Of a stretch of 64,000 bases of DNA, positions 48,801 to 57,973 are shown piece after piece. Position 1 is the stretch's first letter. The number at the start of each line of letters is the position of its first letter. Source of the DNA: Brachynemurus nebulosus (Eukaryota; Arthropoda; Insecta; Neuroptera; Myrmeleontidae); NCBI GenBank assembly GCA_035578155.1, contig JAPWDM010000001.1, positions 92,331,024 to 92,395,023 of the forward strand, in the 5' to 3' direction. The notes under the pieces were generated by a model. That model was not told where the DNA came from and did no database searches. It saw only the letters and a list, made by a program, of their open reading frames with translations. The position numbers were made by a program, and so were the translations under genes.

Positions 48801-50243
48801 AAACAATATTGTGAAGAATGTGTTCCCTGCATGCAGCGAAAAACTTCACCACATAGGAAACCAGCACCGTTACAAAAACTTCCTTCTGTGAGCGAACCGT
48901 TCGAGCGAATTTCCATGGATATCGTAGGGCCTATGGTTACAACATTACAAGGAAATAAATTCATTCTAACTGTGCAAGATTATTTTACGCGATATCTGGA
49001 AGCTATCCCGCTTCCCGACCAAAAAGCAGACACTGTGGCCAGAGCATTTGTGGAGCATATTGTAACAAGACACGGGACTCCGAAGGTACTAATAACCGAT
49101 CAAGGGACGAATTTTTTGTCGAAACTTATGAAGGAGATATGCCAACTATTAAGGATTCAGAAAATTCATACTACCGCCTACCATCCGCAAGCTAATGGAA
49201 TGATAGAGCGTAGTCATAGGGTCATCAAGGATATGTTATCCCAATTTGTACGAGGTGATCAACGGGATTGGGACTTATGGTTACCATACATTCTCATGGC
49301 ATACCGAGGGACCATACATAGCACCACCGGAGACACTCCATTTTTCTTATTACATGGCCGAGATATGTCACTACCGTACGACGACATTCTTAAACCCAGT
49401 AGAATGCGCTACGATGTAAGTGAAAACTACGCGGCTGAACTTATAAGAAGATTACAAATGGCTTACGAAAGGGTATACCAACACACGAGAGAAACCACCG
49501 AAAAGCAAGTACGAAACTACAATAAAAGTACCAAGCCAGTAAGCTTTGAGGTAGGGAATCTAGTATGGCTTTACAACCCAGCTGGTAAAACCGACCGCAG
49601 CAAGAAGCTACTTAAACCGTGGACAGGGCCGTACCGCGTTATCGCCGTTAAGGGACCCGTCAACTTTAAGATTAAGGAAGTTTACGGACCTAAAACTGAG
49701 TTGGTGCATGCCAACCGATTAAAAATCTACAAGGGGGAATTAAGTCAGTCAATAGAAGATGTTGGTGGACCTGAACCACCAGAGCAACCTGAACGTGGTG
49801 AACAGAGACAACACTTTGATATCTACGATTCGCCCGTAACCGTCGAAGTAGGACAGCCAACCATACCAGGACACCGGGAAGAAAACGACAATTTGGAAGC
49901 CGAAATCCAAAATGTATTAGACGGGAACGACCACCGTACGAACGAAATTGAAGACCAGTCAATCGGGACTATCAATGTCCCAGTCGACATTCACCCGCCG
50001 CCACCGGCAGAGCGTCAAATTCCGATCGAAGAGCCGCACGAAGCTATGCAAAACAATCAGAATTTGGAAGTAGAAAACGAACATGGGGGAGAGAACGAGG
50101 GTAACTCATCAGATAGTTACGCGAGTGCAGACGACGTCGAGGAAGCTGCACCTGCCAGTGACGCGAGACAGGCTGGAAACTACCGCACCAGAAGTCGGGG
50201 TAGAGTTTCAGACCATCCGTGGGTCCTACCCAAACGAATTTAA
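45810..50243 (+). CDS. pol: Pol polyprotein: protease, RT, RNase H, integrase
   Basis: An intact 1477-codon frame counted from a GTG. No natural start is needed if it is reached by -1 frameshifting from gag, as the frame is open upstream through the gag stop. The aspartic protease has 'LDTGS' at residues 14-18. RT lies at ~465-650 with 'FTTLDLAWGYWQI' and the catalytic 'YLDD' (~620). RNase H starts at 'TTDASGSAIGAVLS' (~768). Integrase has an HHCC zinc region (~966-1010), DDE residues in 'SMDIVGP' (~1035), 'ITDQGTNF' (~1097) and 'NGMIERSH' (~1131), and a GPY/F module 'WTGPYRV' (~1270). The last ~180 residues are acidic, Pro/Glu-rich and end in 'HPWVLPKRI'. All catalytic motifs are intact, so the element may be active. 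Confidence 0.95.
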   Translation: MTAYVNNKPLKLILDTGSAVTILKEDILDFDQYYSTSDFKLTGITGDELECMGHVPLQLSIGTQLYHINTLICRDLPIIADGLLGRDFFESQGAIIDYSKNILNINGEPVLMNKFNQDGSDTDNRDIQELREFKTNILKRERQTGHTIKSGTKKPKNSSPVINYKRTKDTKISLGKSKARQEQNEATDSDVQSKTGWKKLVKTSNGGSDGDTGSPIIRPKLGGDQKQVVGRYFVSLVERVSIPARSECVCRASSTNLVSGTTVLIEPTEVLMHGINSARILTEVQSNQEVQVCLINASSQVIELNTGTVVGEAEEVLENGLNKKYFNTLYGNNSDNGKTYETKGHNGEIVQNGNIFNNKSGNLQMNYKLGNGTIYKGVPGTTKQTTSERTRKFCYNVSEHRGYVENSETWTKLRDSVQLDHLDEETQTKILQVLVEFRDIILLEGDKLGEAVGVKHKIVTENVMPIAKRPYRVPHAQREILKNNIQEMLDEGVIKHSQSPWSAPVVMVPKKTTTGEVKMRVCIDFRGLNQITKRDYYPLPNISETIDMLGQAKLFTTLDLAWGYWQIAIAEEDREKTAFSTPDGHYECQRMPFGLSNAPSTFQRLMDVTLAGLKGIKCLAYLDDIIVFNGGEVNEHIERIKEVFTCIRKANLKLKPSKCQFLQSEINYLGHIIGRDGVKPEENKVSAVKNYPKPRNIRDIRSFLGLANFYRRFIPQFARIAKPLTELTKKDVPFKWTEETDKAFNLLKEALCKEPVLQYPDFHKSFTLTTDASGSAIGAVLSQEYNGCEKPVAYASRQLSKPERNYSVSERECLAVVWAIKHFRCYLYGKRFKIVTDHRPLRWLLTIRDPSSRLARWALTLGEYDFEIEHRAGSKNGNADALSRIPVQMVNLEEGYEPFWDRQWIKGEQRKDPLLKPVFDRLNTDPDYHEYYLDDDGVLYKARGITDRHDKMVIPRTMVKTVIRDYHDTPFCSHLGYLKTLNLIRNKMHWTNMCADVKQYCEECVPCMQRKTSPHRKPAPLQKLPSVSEPFERISMDIVGPMVTTLQGNKFILTVQDYFTRYLEAIPLPDQKADTVARAFVEHIVTRHGTPKVLITDQGTNFLSKLMKEICQLLRIQKIHTTAYHPQANGMIERSHRVIKDMLSQFVRGDQRDWDLWLPYILMAYRGTIHSTTGDTPFFLLHGRDMSLPYDDILKPSRMRYDVSENYAAELIRRLQMAYERVYQHTRETTEKQVRNYNKSTKPVSFEVGNLVWLYNPAGKTDRSKKLLKPWTGPYRVIAVKGPVNFKIKEVYGPKTELVHANRLKIYKGELSQSIEDVGGPEPPEQPERGEQRQHFDIYDSPVTVEVGQPTIPGHREENDNLEAEIQNVLDGNDHRTNEIEDQSIGTINVPVDIHPPPPAERQIPIEEPHEAMQNNQNLEVENEHGGENEGNSSDSYASADDVEEAAPASDARQAGNYRTRSRGRVSDHPWVLPKRI

Positions 50244-51028
50244 CTTACCAAACAAACAATACCCACCGATCCGGATAGTGTCAACGAAGTCGAGGTTGGA
50301 ACTAGCAGTGCGAGTCCGGGGCAAGTGGAACCACAACGGGACGTCACCATACAGTTCGAGACAGTGTGATCCTGAACTAATGGGGATGAGGAAATAAGAA
50401 AAAAAAACTTTAAAACGATGCTATTTCTAGTTGGATATACGATTCAGTGGATACAGACAAAATAGTGAATGACTGAAAAAGTGTCCATTGTTTTTTTTTA
50501 TATAAATCCAATAAATTGTTCATAGTGTGTGAAGTGACTCAAACTCAGTGAAACCGCGGGTTAACCAAACACGGAAGAGTGTAGCATTCTCTAAGTAACA
50601 GACAATAAATAAAAACATTAAGTAATTTTCGCTAAGTTCATTCTCAATCTTTGTTTTCTTAAATCAATGTTTCTTTGTACTTCTAGTTAAGTTAATTTTG
50701 TAATTTAGGTACGGGGGAATTAAGATGCTGGGATGGAAAGAAGGGAGATTTTATTTGTATATTTGTATTTGTATGTATGTTTGTATTGTATATTAAGATA
50801 ACCTGATATTGTTTGATGATTCCAAAACTCTCACGATGGAGATATTTTAATATGGAATGATAAAACTTTTCCATCAGAAAAGGACAAGTATTCTACCTTT
50901 GGATCACTAAACAATTTCAGGAAAAGTATAGATAAGTTAGATTTAATTTTGATATTGTGGAGGCAGACTCACCATGCAACGGGTAATACGTAGAAAAGGC
51001 TGGTCGCTCGAGAGAGTGACCATCTTTT
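50244..51028 (+). other. 3' untranslated part of the gypsy element
   Basis: About 0.8 kb between the pol stop and the polypurine tract. A 104-codon frame overlapping the pol end (50083-50397) is a shadow in another frame. No env-like frame with signal peptide or membrane segments is present. Confidence 0.6.
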
Positions 51029-51044
51029 TCAAAGGGGGGAGCAA
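51029..51044 (+). other. Polypurine tract
   Basis: CAAAGGGGGGAGCAA directly precedes the TG of the 3' LTR, as required for plus-strand priming. Confidence 0.85.
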
Positions 51045-51703
51045 TGTTGAGAAGCGAATCGCCTGTATATGGGCGTCGCATTTATACACAATAATTTTGT
51101 AGGGCAAATTTCGAAATTGTTGTGGAATTTGCGAACTTTGCTGAAATTGATTGCCAATCAATTAAATAATTGACGCGGTGGGGACAGGTTTTCTGACCCA
51201 CGCGTGGCTGATTGAGGTGGCTATCAATTTGGGTAAGATCAGAAGTATTCGCGACGAGACACGGGCAACACTGGGGTAGTGTTCGGGTTTTCTATTTCTA
51301 GTGCAAGTAACATTGTTCAATAAAACATTTATTTATATGACTCATAAAATTTTTCAAATATTAAGTTTCGTCGTTAGCCGATTAAATATAGTGTTAATTA
51401 AGTGTAGCAGGTGAGTCCGCTCTATGTTCTATTATACTGGGTTAAGGGTCTCATATATTTCTTTGTTATTTGTAGACAATTTGTTATTATTATTTCAATT
51501 TTATTTTATTATATATATTTTTTTTTTATTTTTTTTATTTAAACTTTTATTTTATTTTATTATTTAAATAAATCCGTTTTCTTTCCGAACAACATCTTTC
51601 ATTTATTTCCACGAATTGAGATCCCTCAACACACGGCACGGAACTCGAACCCTCCCGACACGCTATGATAGTCCTGGTCCTTTAAAGGGATTCTAGGACG
51701 TTG
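51045..51703 (+). repeat. 3' LTR, first of two in tandem
   Basis: Identical by eye to the 5' LTR, but its last few bases merge with the start of the next LTR. The junction reads GGACGTTGAGAAGCG, that is, LTR end and LTR start share GTTGA and eight bases are missing compared with two full LTRs. Confidence 0.9.
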
Positions 51704-52360
51704 AGAAGCGAATCGCCTGTATATGGGCGTCGCATTTATACACAATAATTTTGTAGGGCAAATTTCGAAATTGTTGTGGAATTTGCGAACTTTGCTGAAA
51801 TTGATTGCCAATCAATTAAATAATTGACGCGGTGGGGACAGGTTTTCTGACCCACGCGTGGCTGATTGAGGTGGCTATCAATTTGGGTAAGATCAGAAGT
51901 ATTCGCGACGAGACACGGGCAACACTGGGGTAGTGTTCGGGTTTTCTATTTCTAGTGCAAGTAACATTGTTCAATAAAACATTTATTTATATGACTCATA
52001 AAATTTTTCAAATATTAAGTTTCGTCGTTAGCCGATTAAATATAGTGTTAATTAAGTGTAGCAGGTGAGTCCGCTCTATGTTCTATTATACTGGGTTAAG
52101 GGTCTCATATATTTCTTTGTTATTTGTAGACAATTTGTTATTATTATTTCAATTTTATTTTATTATATATATTTTTTTTTTATTTTTTTTATTTAAACTT
52201 TTATTTTATTTTATTATTTAAATAAATCCGTTTTCTTTCCGAACAACATCTTTCATTTATTTCCACGAATTGAGATCCCTCAACACACGGCACGGAACTC
52301 GAACCCTCCCGACACGCTATGATAGTCCTGGTCCTTTAAAGGGATTCTAGGACGTTGACA
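51699..52360 (+). repeat. 3' LTR, second of two in tandem
   Basis: Full copy to GGACGTTGACA at 52360, followed by the CTAA target duplication. It lies 654 bp downstream of the preceding copy (662 minus 8). The second copy may come from recombination at the 5-bp GTTGA present at both LTR ends. Confidence 0.9.
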
Positions 52361-52980
52361 CTAATATGATGCAAAAACGGTGTTAGTATGATTTTATTTT
52401 CCTCATTAATAAGGCTAACTTGTAACTTGTCACAATCAATATTTAATATTTTTAAAATTGATTTAGGTAACTAGGAAAATATTTAAATATTTATCACTAT
52501 TTTTAAAAAAAAAAGGAGTTGCATTGAAAAATATAAAAAAAATATTTATTGATTTTAATTTTTGAAAAAATTTGTGAAAGGAAACGATCTTAAAAAATTA
52601 AATTGAAAATTAATTAATAATAGGCAATTATTTAATTTATAACTATATATTTAATATATTTGCAAAATTTTATTTGTCAAACAAATTAAAATATTGACAG
52701 ATGTGGAAAGCAGTGGAAAATAATAAACGATTAAATTTTTGATATTATCCGAAGCAGTGCCATCTACAGAACGAATTATATAATAATGCTGCTGGCCTGG
52801 GTGGTAATAGCCTTCTTATTTGAATATTTACAAGTGACGTCAGCGCGCCAAATGGTGATGTTTAAATAATGATAATGTAAAATTAAAAATCATTTTTTTA
52901 TTTTTCTGAAATAGAGGCGCAAATTGTACTCATAATATATTTTTGTGATTTTTTGACATAGGTTTAAACTATTTTTGGAA
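52361..52980. other. Right part of the split MITE, then AT-rich DNA
   Basis: CTCATTAATAAGGC (52402-52415) closes the MITE interrupted by the gypsy element. The remainder to about 52980 is AT-rich without genes. Confidence 0.5.
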
Positions 52981-52983
52981 TAA

Positions 52984-53170
52984 ATGAAAAACATGCATAT
53001 TCCCTATTGTGAAGAACGAGTTGAAGAAAAACAGTTTTATTGTGAAAAAAGAAATATGTGGTGCTTTTAATAGTTTCTTACGAGGAAAATTTTCGAAATT
53101 TATTCCTACATAAAATAAAATGGCAAAAGGCGTTAAAGAAATCATTGGAAAGGAAGAAATGGAAAATATT
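52984..53170 (+). pseudogene. Fragment of unknown coding sequence, copy 1
   Basis: Broken frames here read 'KQFYCEK', then after a shift a 'YEENF'-like stretch and a 'WQ.ALKK.LE'-like stretch. The same order and near-identical DNA (ACAGTTTTATTGTGAAAAAA, GTGGTGCTTTTAATAGT) occur inverted at 63130-63310. Two dispersed copies with similar coding pattern point to a repeated gene or element fragment. I do not recognise the family. Confidence 0.45.
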
Positions 53171-53244
53171 AACAAAAAATATGTAAATCCAATATGCATT
53201 CCGCACAAAGGGGAACTGGCAGACGTTAAGGTTGTGATAAATCT

Positions 53245-53780
53245 GACTACATGTGAAACCTTCATTCAGTAGTGAAACCTGCGGTATCGACTGCGAAAGC
53301 GGATATTGTCGTTGAGCACGAACCCTGCGTCTCTAGGGCCTCCGTGATGTCTGATTCTTCGATAGATGATGGAATACCAACTATTGTTACAATAACAACG
53401 TAAGCCTTAGTAAACCGTGAACCTAGTATTGAGGAATTGCCGAACGGAAATCAAGCAGGGAAACGAGTTGAATTGAAAAGTACTCCAGTGACGTCTCCAC
53501 TGCCATGGATTGGTGTCGCTGCAAAGTTGGGTGATTACATAAAGAAGTGAATGAAGTTCATAGAAGTAACGAAGTAAACCGAAGTAAAGAAGTAAATCGA
53601 AGAGATAGAAGAAAACAAAGTAGGGAATAAATCGAAATAATGCAGAATATCGAAAAACTAAAGAAGAAGAAATAGTAGTACAACGTGAAAATATAGAGGT
53701 ACCTGAAGAAAATCAAGAAAAATTACAGTTAAATGTGGATATACATATACCTAATTATCGTGGAGGAAACGAAAAGATCA
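53245..53780 (+). pseudogene. Remnant of gag or protease region of decayed gypsy element
   Basis: Short open pieces, with stops, precede recognisable RT sequence. They show no zinc knuckles or DTGS-type protease site that I can make out. They are assigned to the element only by position. Lys/Glu-rich GAAGTAAAGAAGTAAATCG repeats occur near 53550-53610. Confidence 0.35.
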
Positions 53781-54530
53781 ACTGGGAGGAAAGTATTAAA
53801 ATGGATCACTTAGATGATGATTCACGGAGAAAGTTAGTACAATTATTTGAAGAATATGAGGATATATTTTTAACAAATCGAAGAAAATTTGAGGTAGCAA
53901 AAGGGATATAGCATTGCATTATAACTGAGAATGTTCCACCTATCGCACGACCACTGTATAGAGTACCATATGCACTACGAGCACAAACTAGACGAAATGT
54001 TGGAAGATAGGATAATTGAGCCGTCACGTCGCAGAGCCCGTGGTTAGCACCCGTTGTATGAGTACCGAAAAAAAAAAATGAAAATAGGGAAAATAAAATA
54101 CGAGTTTGATTCGTTCGATTTATTGGGAGAAGCGGCATTATTCACTACCTTAGATCTAGCGGAAGGGTACTGGCAAGTGGAAGTGCCACCTGAAGATAAA
54201 GAGAAGGCGGGGTTTAGTGTAACTGATGGGCATTATCATTTCAATAGAATGCCTTTTGGCCTTGTAAACGCCTCAAGTACGTTTCAACGACTGATGAATA
54301 CGGTCTTAGCAGGACTTACGAGATTCAAATGCTTGGTGTACTTAGATGACGTTGTAATCTTCAGCCCAGATGATGTAGATGAAATTGGATCCGAGAAGTG
54401 TTCAGGTGTATAAGAAAAGCCAATTTAAGACTGAATCCTCCAAAAATGCCGATTTATACGACGTCAAACCAAGTACCTGACATATGTTATCGCAGCGGAA
54501 GAAGTTCGCCATGATTCGGACAAATTAAGG
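53780..54530 (+). pseudogene. Reverse transcriptase remnant of decayed gypsy element
   Basis: Upstream of RT, 'MDHLDDDSRRKLVQLFEEY' parallels the pre-RT region of the intact element. A stop replaces a residue before 'HCIITENVPPIA'. After damage near 53990-54100 the RT palm resumes with 'LFTTLDLAEGYWQVEVPPE', 'NRMPFGLVNASSTFQRLM' and the catalytic 'LVYLDDVVIF'. A frameshift near 54395 ends this piece. RT copies the element RNA into DNA in the particle. Catalytic Asp residues are still readable, but the frame is not functional. Confidence 0.8.
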
Positions 54531-55183
54531 GCAGTACGTGAGTATCCAACTCCTAAAAGATATCCGTGCATTTTTGGGCTTTACTGGATTCTATCGCCGA
54601 TTTGTACCAAAATTTGCCGAGATTGCAAGACCACTAACGAGGCTAACTAAAAAGGATGTGGCGTTTGTTTGGGACGAAGAAGTGCAGAAGTCGTTCGAAA
54701 AACTAAAATCAATTTTGTGTTCGGTGCTACAAATGCCGAGCTTCGAGAAAGAGTATTTTAACCACCGATGCGTCAGGATTTGCGACTGGAGCTATTCTAG
54801 GACGGGAAGTAAATGGATTTGAACGTCCCATCGCATATGCGAGTAAACAACTTAATCGCGCAGAGCAGAACTATTCCACCATGAAACGCGAGTGTTTAAG
54901 CGTAGTTTGGGGCATAAAATATTTCCGTTGCTACTTATATGGTCGTAAATTTAAAATTGTAACGGATCACCGGCCGCTACGTTGATTGTTATCAATTCGA
55001 GATCCTAATTCACAACTAGCACGATGGGCTCTAGCGTTAGCAGAATACGACTTTGAAATAATTCACCATCCGGGAAGACAGCATGGAAACACAGATGCGT
55101 TTTCACGTATGCAAGTGCAACAAACCGCAAAACAGGAGTATGAGCCGTTTTACGAACCCGAACACTCATGGGACCAGCTTTGA
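54530..55183 (+). pseudogene. RT connection and RNase H remnant of decayed gypsy element
   Basis: 'IRAFLGFTGFYRRFVPKFAEIARPLTRLTKKD' region (the end of RT) leads into RNase H with 'TTDASGF'-like coding across a frameshift at about 54757. Then come 'YASKQLNRAEQNYS' in another frame, 'KRECLSVVWGIKYFRCYLYG' and 'VTDHRPLR' followed by a TGA. The tail 'DPNSQLARWALALAEYDFEI' and 'GNTDAFSRM' close the domain. At least one stop and two frameshifts disrupt it. Confidence 0.75.
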
Positions 55184-55971
55184 ACGGGGATAAGTATATT
55201 CTTACGGTGCAGGATTATTTCTCGAAATATCTAGAAGCGATTCCAATACCGGATCAAACAGCTGAAACTGTTGCGAAGGCGTTTGTGAAGAATATCATCA
55301 CCAGACACGGGGTTCCGCGCAGTTTATGACGGATCAATGGACCAACTTTACATCGAACGTCATGAAAGAAGTGTGTAAAACGCTGGGTATCCATAAGTTA
55401 CAAACTACACCTTATCATCCAAGTGCGAATGGGATGATAGAACGGAGTCATAAACAAACCAAAAATATGCAGTCATACTACATCAACGAATATCAGACTG
55501 ATTGGGACGAATGGCTACCATTCGCTTTGATGGCGTATAGAAATTAAGTACATTTGTCTACGGGAGAAACTCCCTTTTTCATTCTACATGGAAGGGACAA
55601 GGAACTGCCGTATGATGACATTATCAAACTGCAAAGAATTCGCTACGATTACGATGTAAATTATGCAGCAGAAATGATGGCACGCCTAAACGCAGTTTTT
55701 AACAAAGTGAGGGAGCGACTACAAACAAACAACTGTGGAGAAATGTGTGACAAGATTTAATCAAAGGGCCAAAGAAGTAAAATATCAGTTAGGGGATCGC
55801 GTATATTTATTCGACCCAAGTAGTAAACAAAATCAATCTAAAAAGTTATCAAAACCATGGATAGGGCCGTATCGTATTGTTGAAAAGAAGGGATCCGTGA
55901 CGTACAAAATTCGGGAAATAAATGGTCGTAAAGAGGGGATAGTACCCGTGAGTCGATTAAAACCGTGTTAA
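55170..55971 (+). pseudogene. Integrase remnant lacking its zinc-binding domain
   Basis: The frame jumps from 'FYEPEHSWD' straight to 'GDKYILTVQDYFSKYLEAI', skipping ~150 residues that in the intact element hold the HHCC zinc domain and the first catalytic Asp. Core motifs 'FVKNIITRHGVPR', 'MTDQWTNF' (family DQG.NF, here Trp for Gly) and 'NGMIERSH' with the catalytic Glu follow. Stops at about 55546 and 55758 break it. The GPY/F module 'KPWIGPYRIV' is present at about 55854. Integration activity is impossible in this state. Confidence 0.75.
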
Positions 55972-56545
55972 AGTGCTACTCAAACGGAGGAAAATGAAAC
56001 GGAAGAAAACGAAGAAGATGAGTTACCAAATGGCGAGAGGATCGCACCAAGCGAACAACAGGTAAACTAGGAAGACGATGTTCATGACGTTATTCGGTAT
56101 ATACCCCGAAACGAACAGAAGATATCAGAAGAACCAGTAGCAAATAGAGAAGTAATCAACCAGGCTGAAAACCAGGACGAAGAGGTCATACAAGCAGATC
56201 AAGCGCCTGGAGATGAGCGTATGGAAGAGTCCGAAATGCCATTAAACGATGATTTAATCGTTTTTGAAGTGACCCTGCAGGAGCCAGTAGAAGATTTGCC
56301 TGAGGAGTTACAGCTTTCGCCAGACAGTGATTCAGAAAATAAAGATTTGTACTGGTCTTTATCAAATGAAAGGAAAATAGAGGCAGAACTGAAAGCAGAA
56401 ATCGAAGGAGAAGCTGAGGCAGAAGACCTACAAGGATTAGCTACAGCAGATAACCAAGAAGAAGAAGCTTAGAGTCCTCAATATCATACTAGGAGTCAAG
56501 GAGCAGTACCTTAGCATCCTTGGGTTTTACCTAAGCGTATCTAAT
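55972..56545 (+). pseudogene. Acidic C-terminal tail of decayed pol with conserved end motif
   Basis: After a stop at 55969-55971 the Glu/Asp-rich tail continues in pieces. It includes an open stretch 56221-56472 and ends in 'YHTRSQGAVP', a stop, then 'HPWVLPKRI'. The intact element ends pol in the same way ('RTRSRGRVSDHPWVLPKRI'), so the tail is a shared feature of this lineage. Confidence 0.65.
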
Positions 56546-56653
56546 TAAATTAAGGGGATCGCCACCTAAACTATTTAGGTTTAGAAGAAGTTGGGGGTGG
56601 GAAATATGGAACAGAAATATCGCCTTGTTACAGGTTAATCATCAATAAGAAAT

Positions 56654-56791
56654 ATGAAGTTCGTGGTAGTCGTGGCTTTATGGTTTTCAATCCCAACAAC
56701 ATCGGGCATAGTCGCTTACAACTGTCAAAATATGGTAACGAAGATATCGAATAAGCTCCAGACGCATTCACTATTGCCGAGTGAGTGCTAA
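56654..56791 (+). pseudogene. Possible env-like start fragment
   Basis: A 45-codon frame begins with a signal-peptide-like hydrophobic stretch ('KFVVVVALWFSIPTTSG'), followed by 'IVAYNC' and 'SLLPSEC' with a Cys pair, then a stop. Position (after pol, before the 3' LTR) and the signal-peptide plus AYNC pattern fit the N-terminus of an envelope-type glycoprotein of env-bearing insect retroelements. The rest is not readable. The assignment is tentative. Confidence 0.4.
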
Positions 56792-57099
56792 ATAGTCAGT
56801 GGAATTATAGCAAGGAATATTATAGGGCTTGAGACCGATTTACAAGAGACCAATTTCAATAAGCTACTCGACGAGTAAACAGTTGGCTAAAATCAACATA
56901 GAGTACCTTATGGGGTTAGTTTACGACATTGGGAGCAATCATTACGAGATTCATGGGATTGTACATTATCGGAAAAACATTAAAATTTGTAACTGACACT
57001 TGGATGCATGGTATGGCTCTTTATGACATATTTGGTTAGAATGTCAGGTTGTTGGATGGGCGTACAAACGAGTCACCAGTAGCCAGTGGGACAGCAGCA

Positions 57100-57338
57100 A
57101 ATCTAGTAGAACGTGGTGAGGTAAAACCAAAGCACTGAAATTCCAGGAAAAGTGAGGAAAAACTCAATCATCAAGAAGACAAGAAGGTGAAGAGTTCAGA
57201 AGAGCAGTTCGAAAATCAAATCTAATAGAACGTGGTGAGGTAAAACCAAAGCACCGAAATTCCAGGAAAAGTGAGGAAAAACTCAATCATCAAGAAGACA
57301 GGAAGGTGGAGAGTTCAGAAGAGCAGTTCGAAAAACAA
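57100..57338 (+). repeat. 119-bp tandem duplication, two copies
   Basis: ATCTAGTAGAACGTGGTGAG at 57101 recurs, with one change, at 57220, and the two 119-bp units match with only a few substitutions. Within the 3' part of the decayed gypsy element. Confidence 0.9.
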
Positions 57339-57958
57339 GCGGAACATTCTAAGGAAGCGCAGCCGTACCAGCAGGTCATAATGCTGCTACGTTACTACGA
57401 CGATTAAAATTGAAATAGAGTTAGTGGTGGGAAGGTGGTGAAGTGCTAATGTGAAAAAGCAGGGTTGAGTGAGGGGAAGTTAGGTAGAGCAGAAGTTAGA
57501 AGGGTAGTAAATTTTTGAGGAACCAAGGTAGTTACAAAAGAGTGGTGTGTGAAAAGTAAAGTTCATTGACTAAAACTAGGGACACTAAGTAAAAATTTGT
57601 GTAGAGATTAAAAAGGACTAAAGTTTAGAGATATTAAGTAAAACATAAATCAAGTAGAATTTAAATGATACATTAGAGATTAAAAATAATAAGTAGAATT
57701 TGCGACATAGATAATGATGGTTAAATAAGAGTAGATTTATTAAATATGACTTTGAGAAAATTTAACTGAAAAATTTTAAGAAATATCTTATTCAGTTATG
57801 TAGCGTTTAGGGATTTGTAATTTTGTTTAGAAATTTACCAACGTAAGTAGTTAAATATTTAGAGGTTTAAGCACGGAAAAATGAGAAATATTAAATGAGC
57901 GTTATGTGAAGCACGAAAATTGAAAAGCTGAATGCTAGGACCATAGCATTCATCTTTT
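57339..57958. other. 3' non-coding part of decayed gypsy element
   Basis: AG-rich and AT-rich DNA without readable frames, leading to the polypurine tract. Confidence 0.45.
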
Positions 57959-57960
57959 AC

Positions 57961-57973
57961 TAAGGGGGAAGCA
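57961..57973 (+). other. Polypurine tract of decayed gypsy element
   Basis: AAGGGGGAAGCAA precedes the 3' LTR. It closely resembles the tract of the intact element (AAAGGGGGGAGCAA). Confidence 0.7.

Larger units (their letters stand above)
42467..52360 (+). mobile_element. Intact Ty3/gypsy LTR retrotransposon with a tandem double 3' LTR
   Basis: A complete element: 5' LTR 42467-43128, primer-binding site, long leader, open gag and pol frames, polypurine tract, then two LTRs in tandem ending at 52360. The identical CTAA flanks it (42463-42466 and 52361-52364). The LTR copies look identical by eye, so insertion is recent. Domain order protease, RT, RNase H, integrase is the Ty3/gypsy order. 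No env frame is present. It inserted into an older MITE. Confidence 0.93.

Noticed and set aside
50083..50397. 104-codon frame at the end of pol as a possible env
   Set aside because: It overlaps pol in another frame and shows no signal peptide, Cys pattern or membrane segment.
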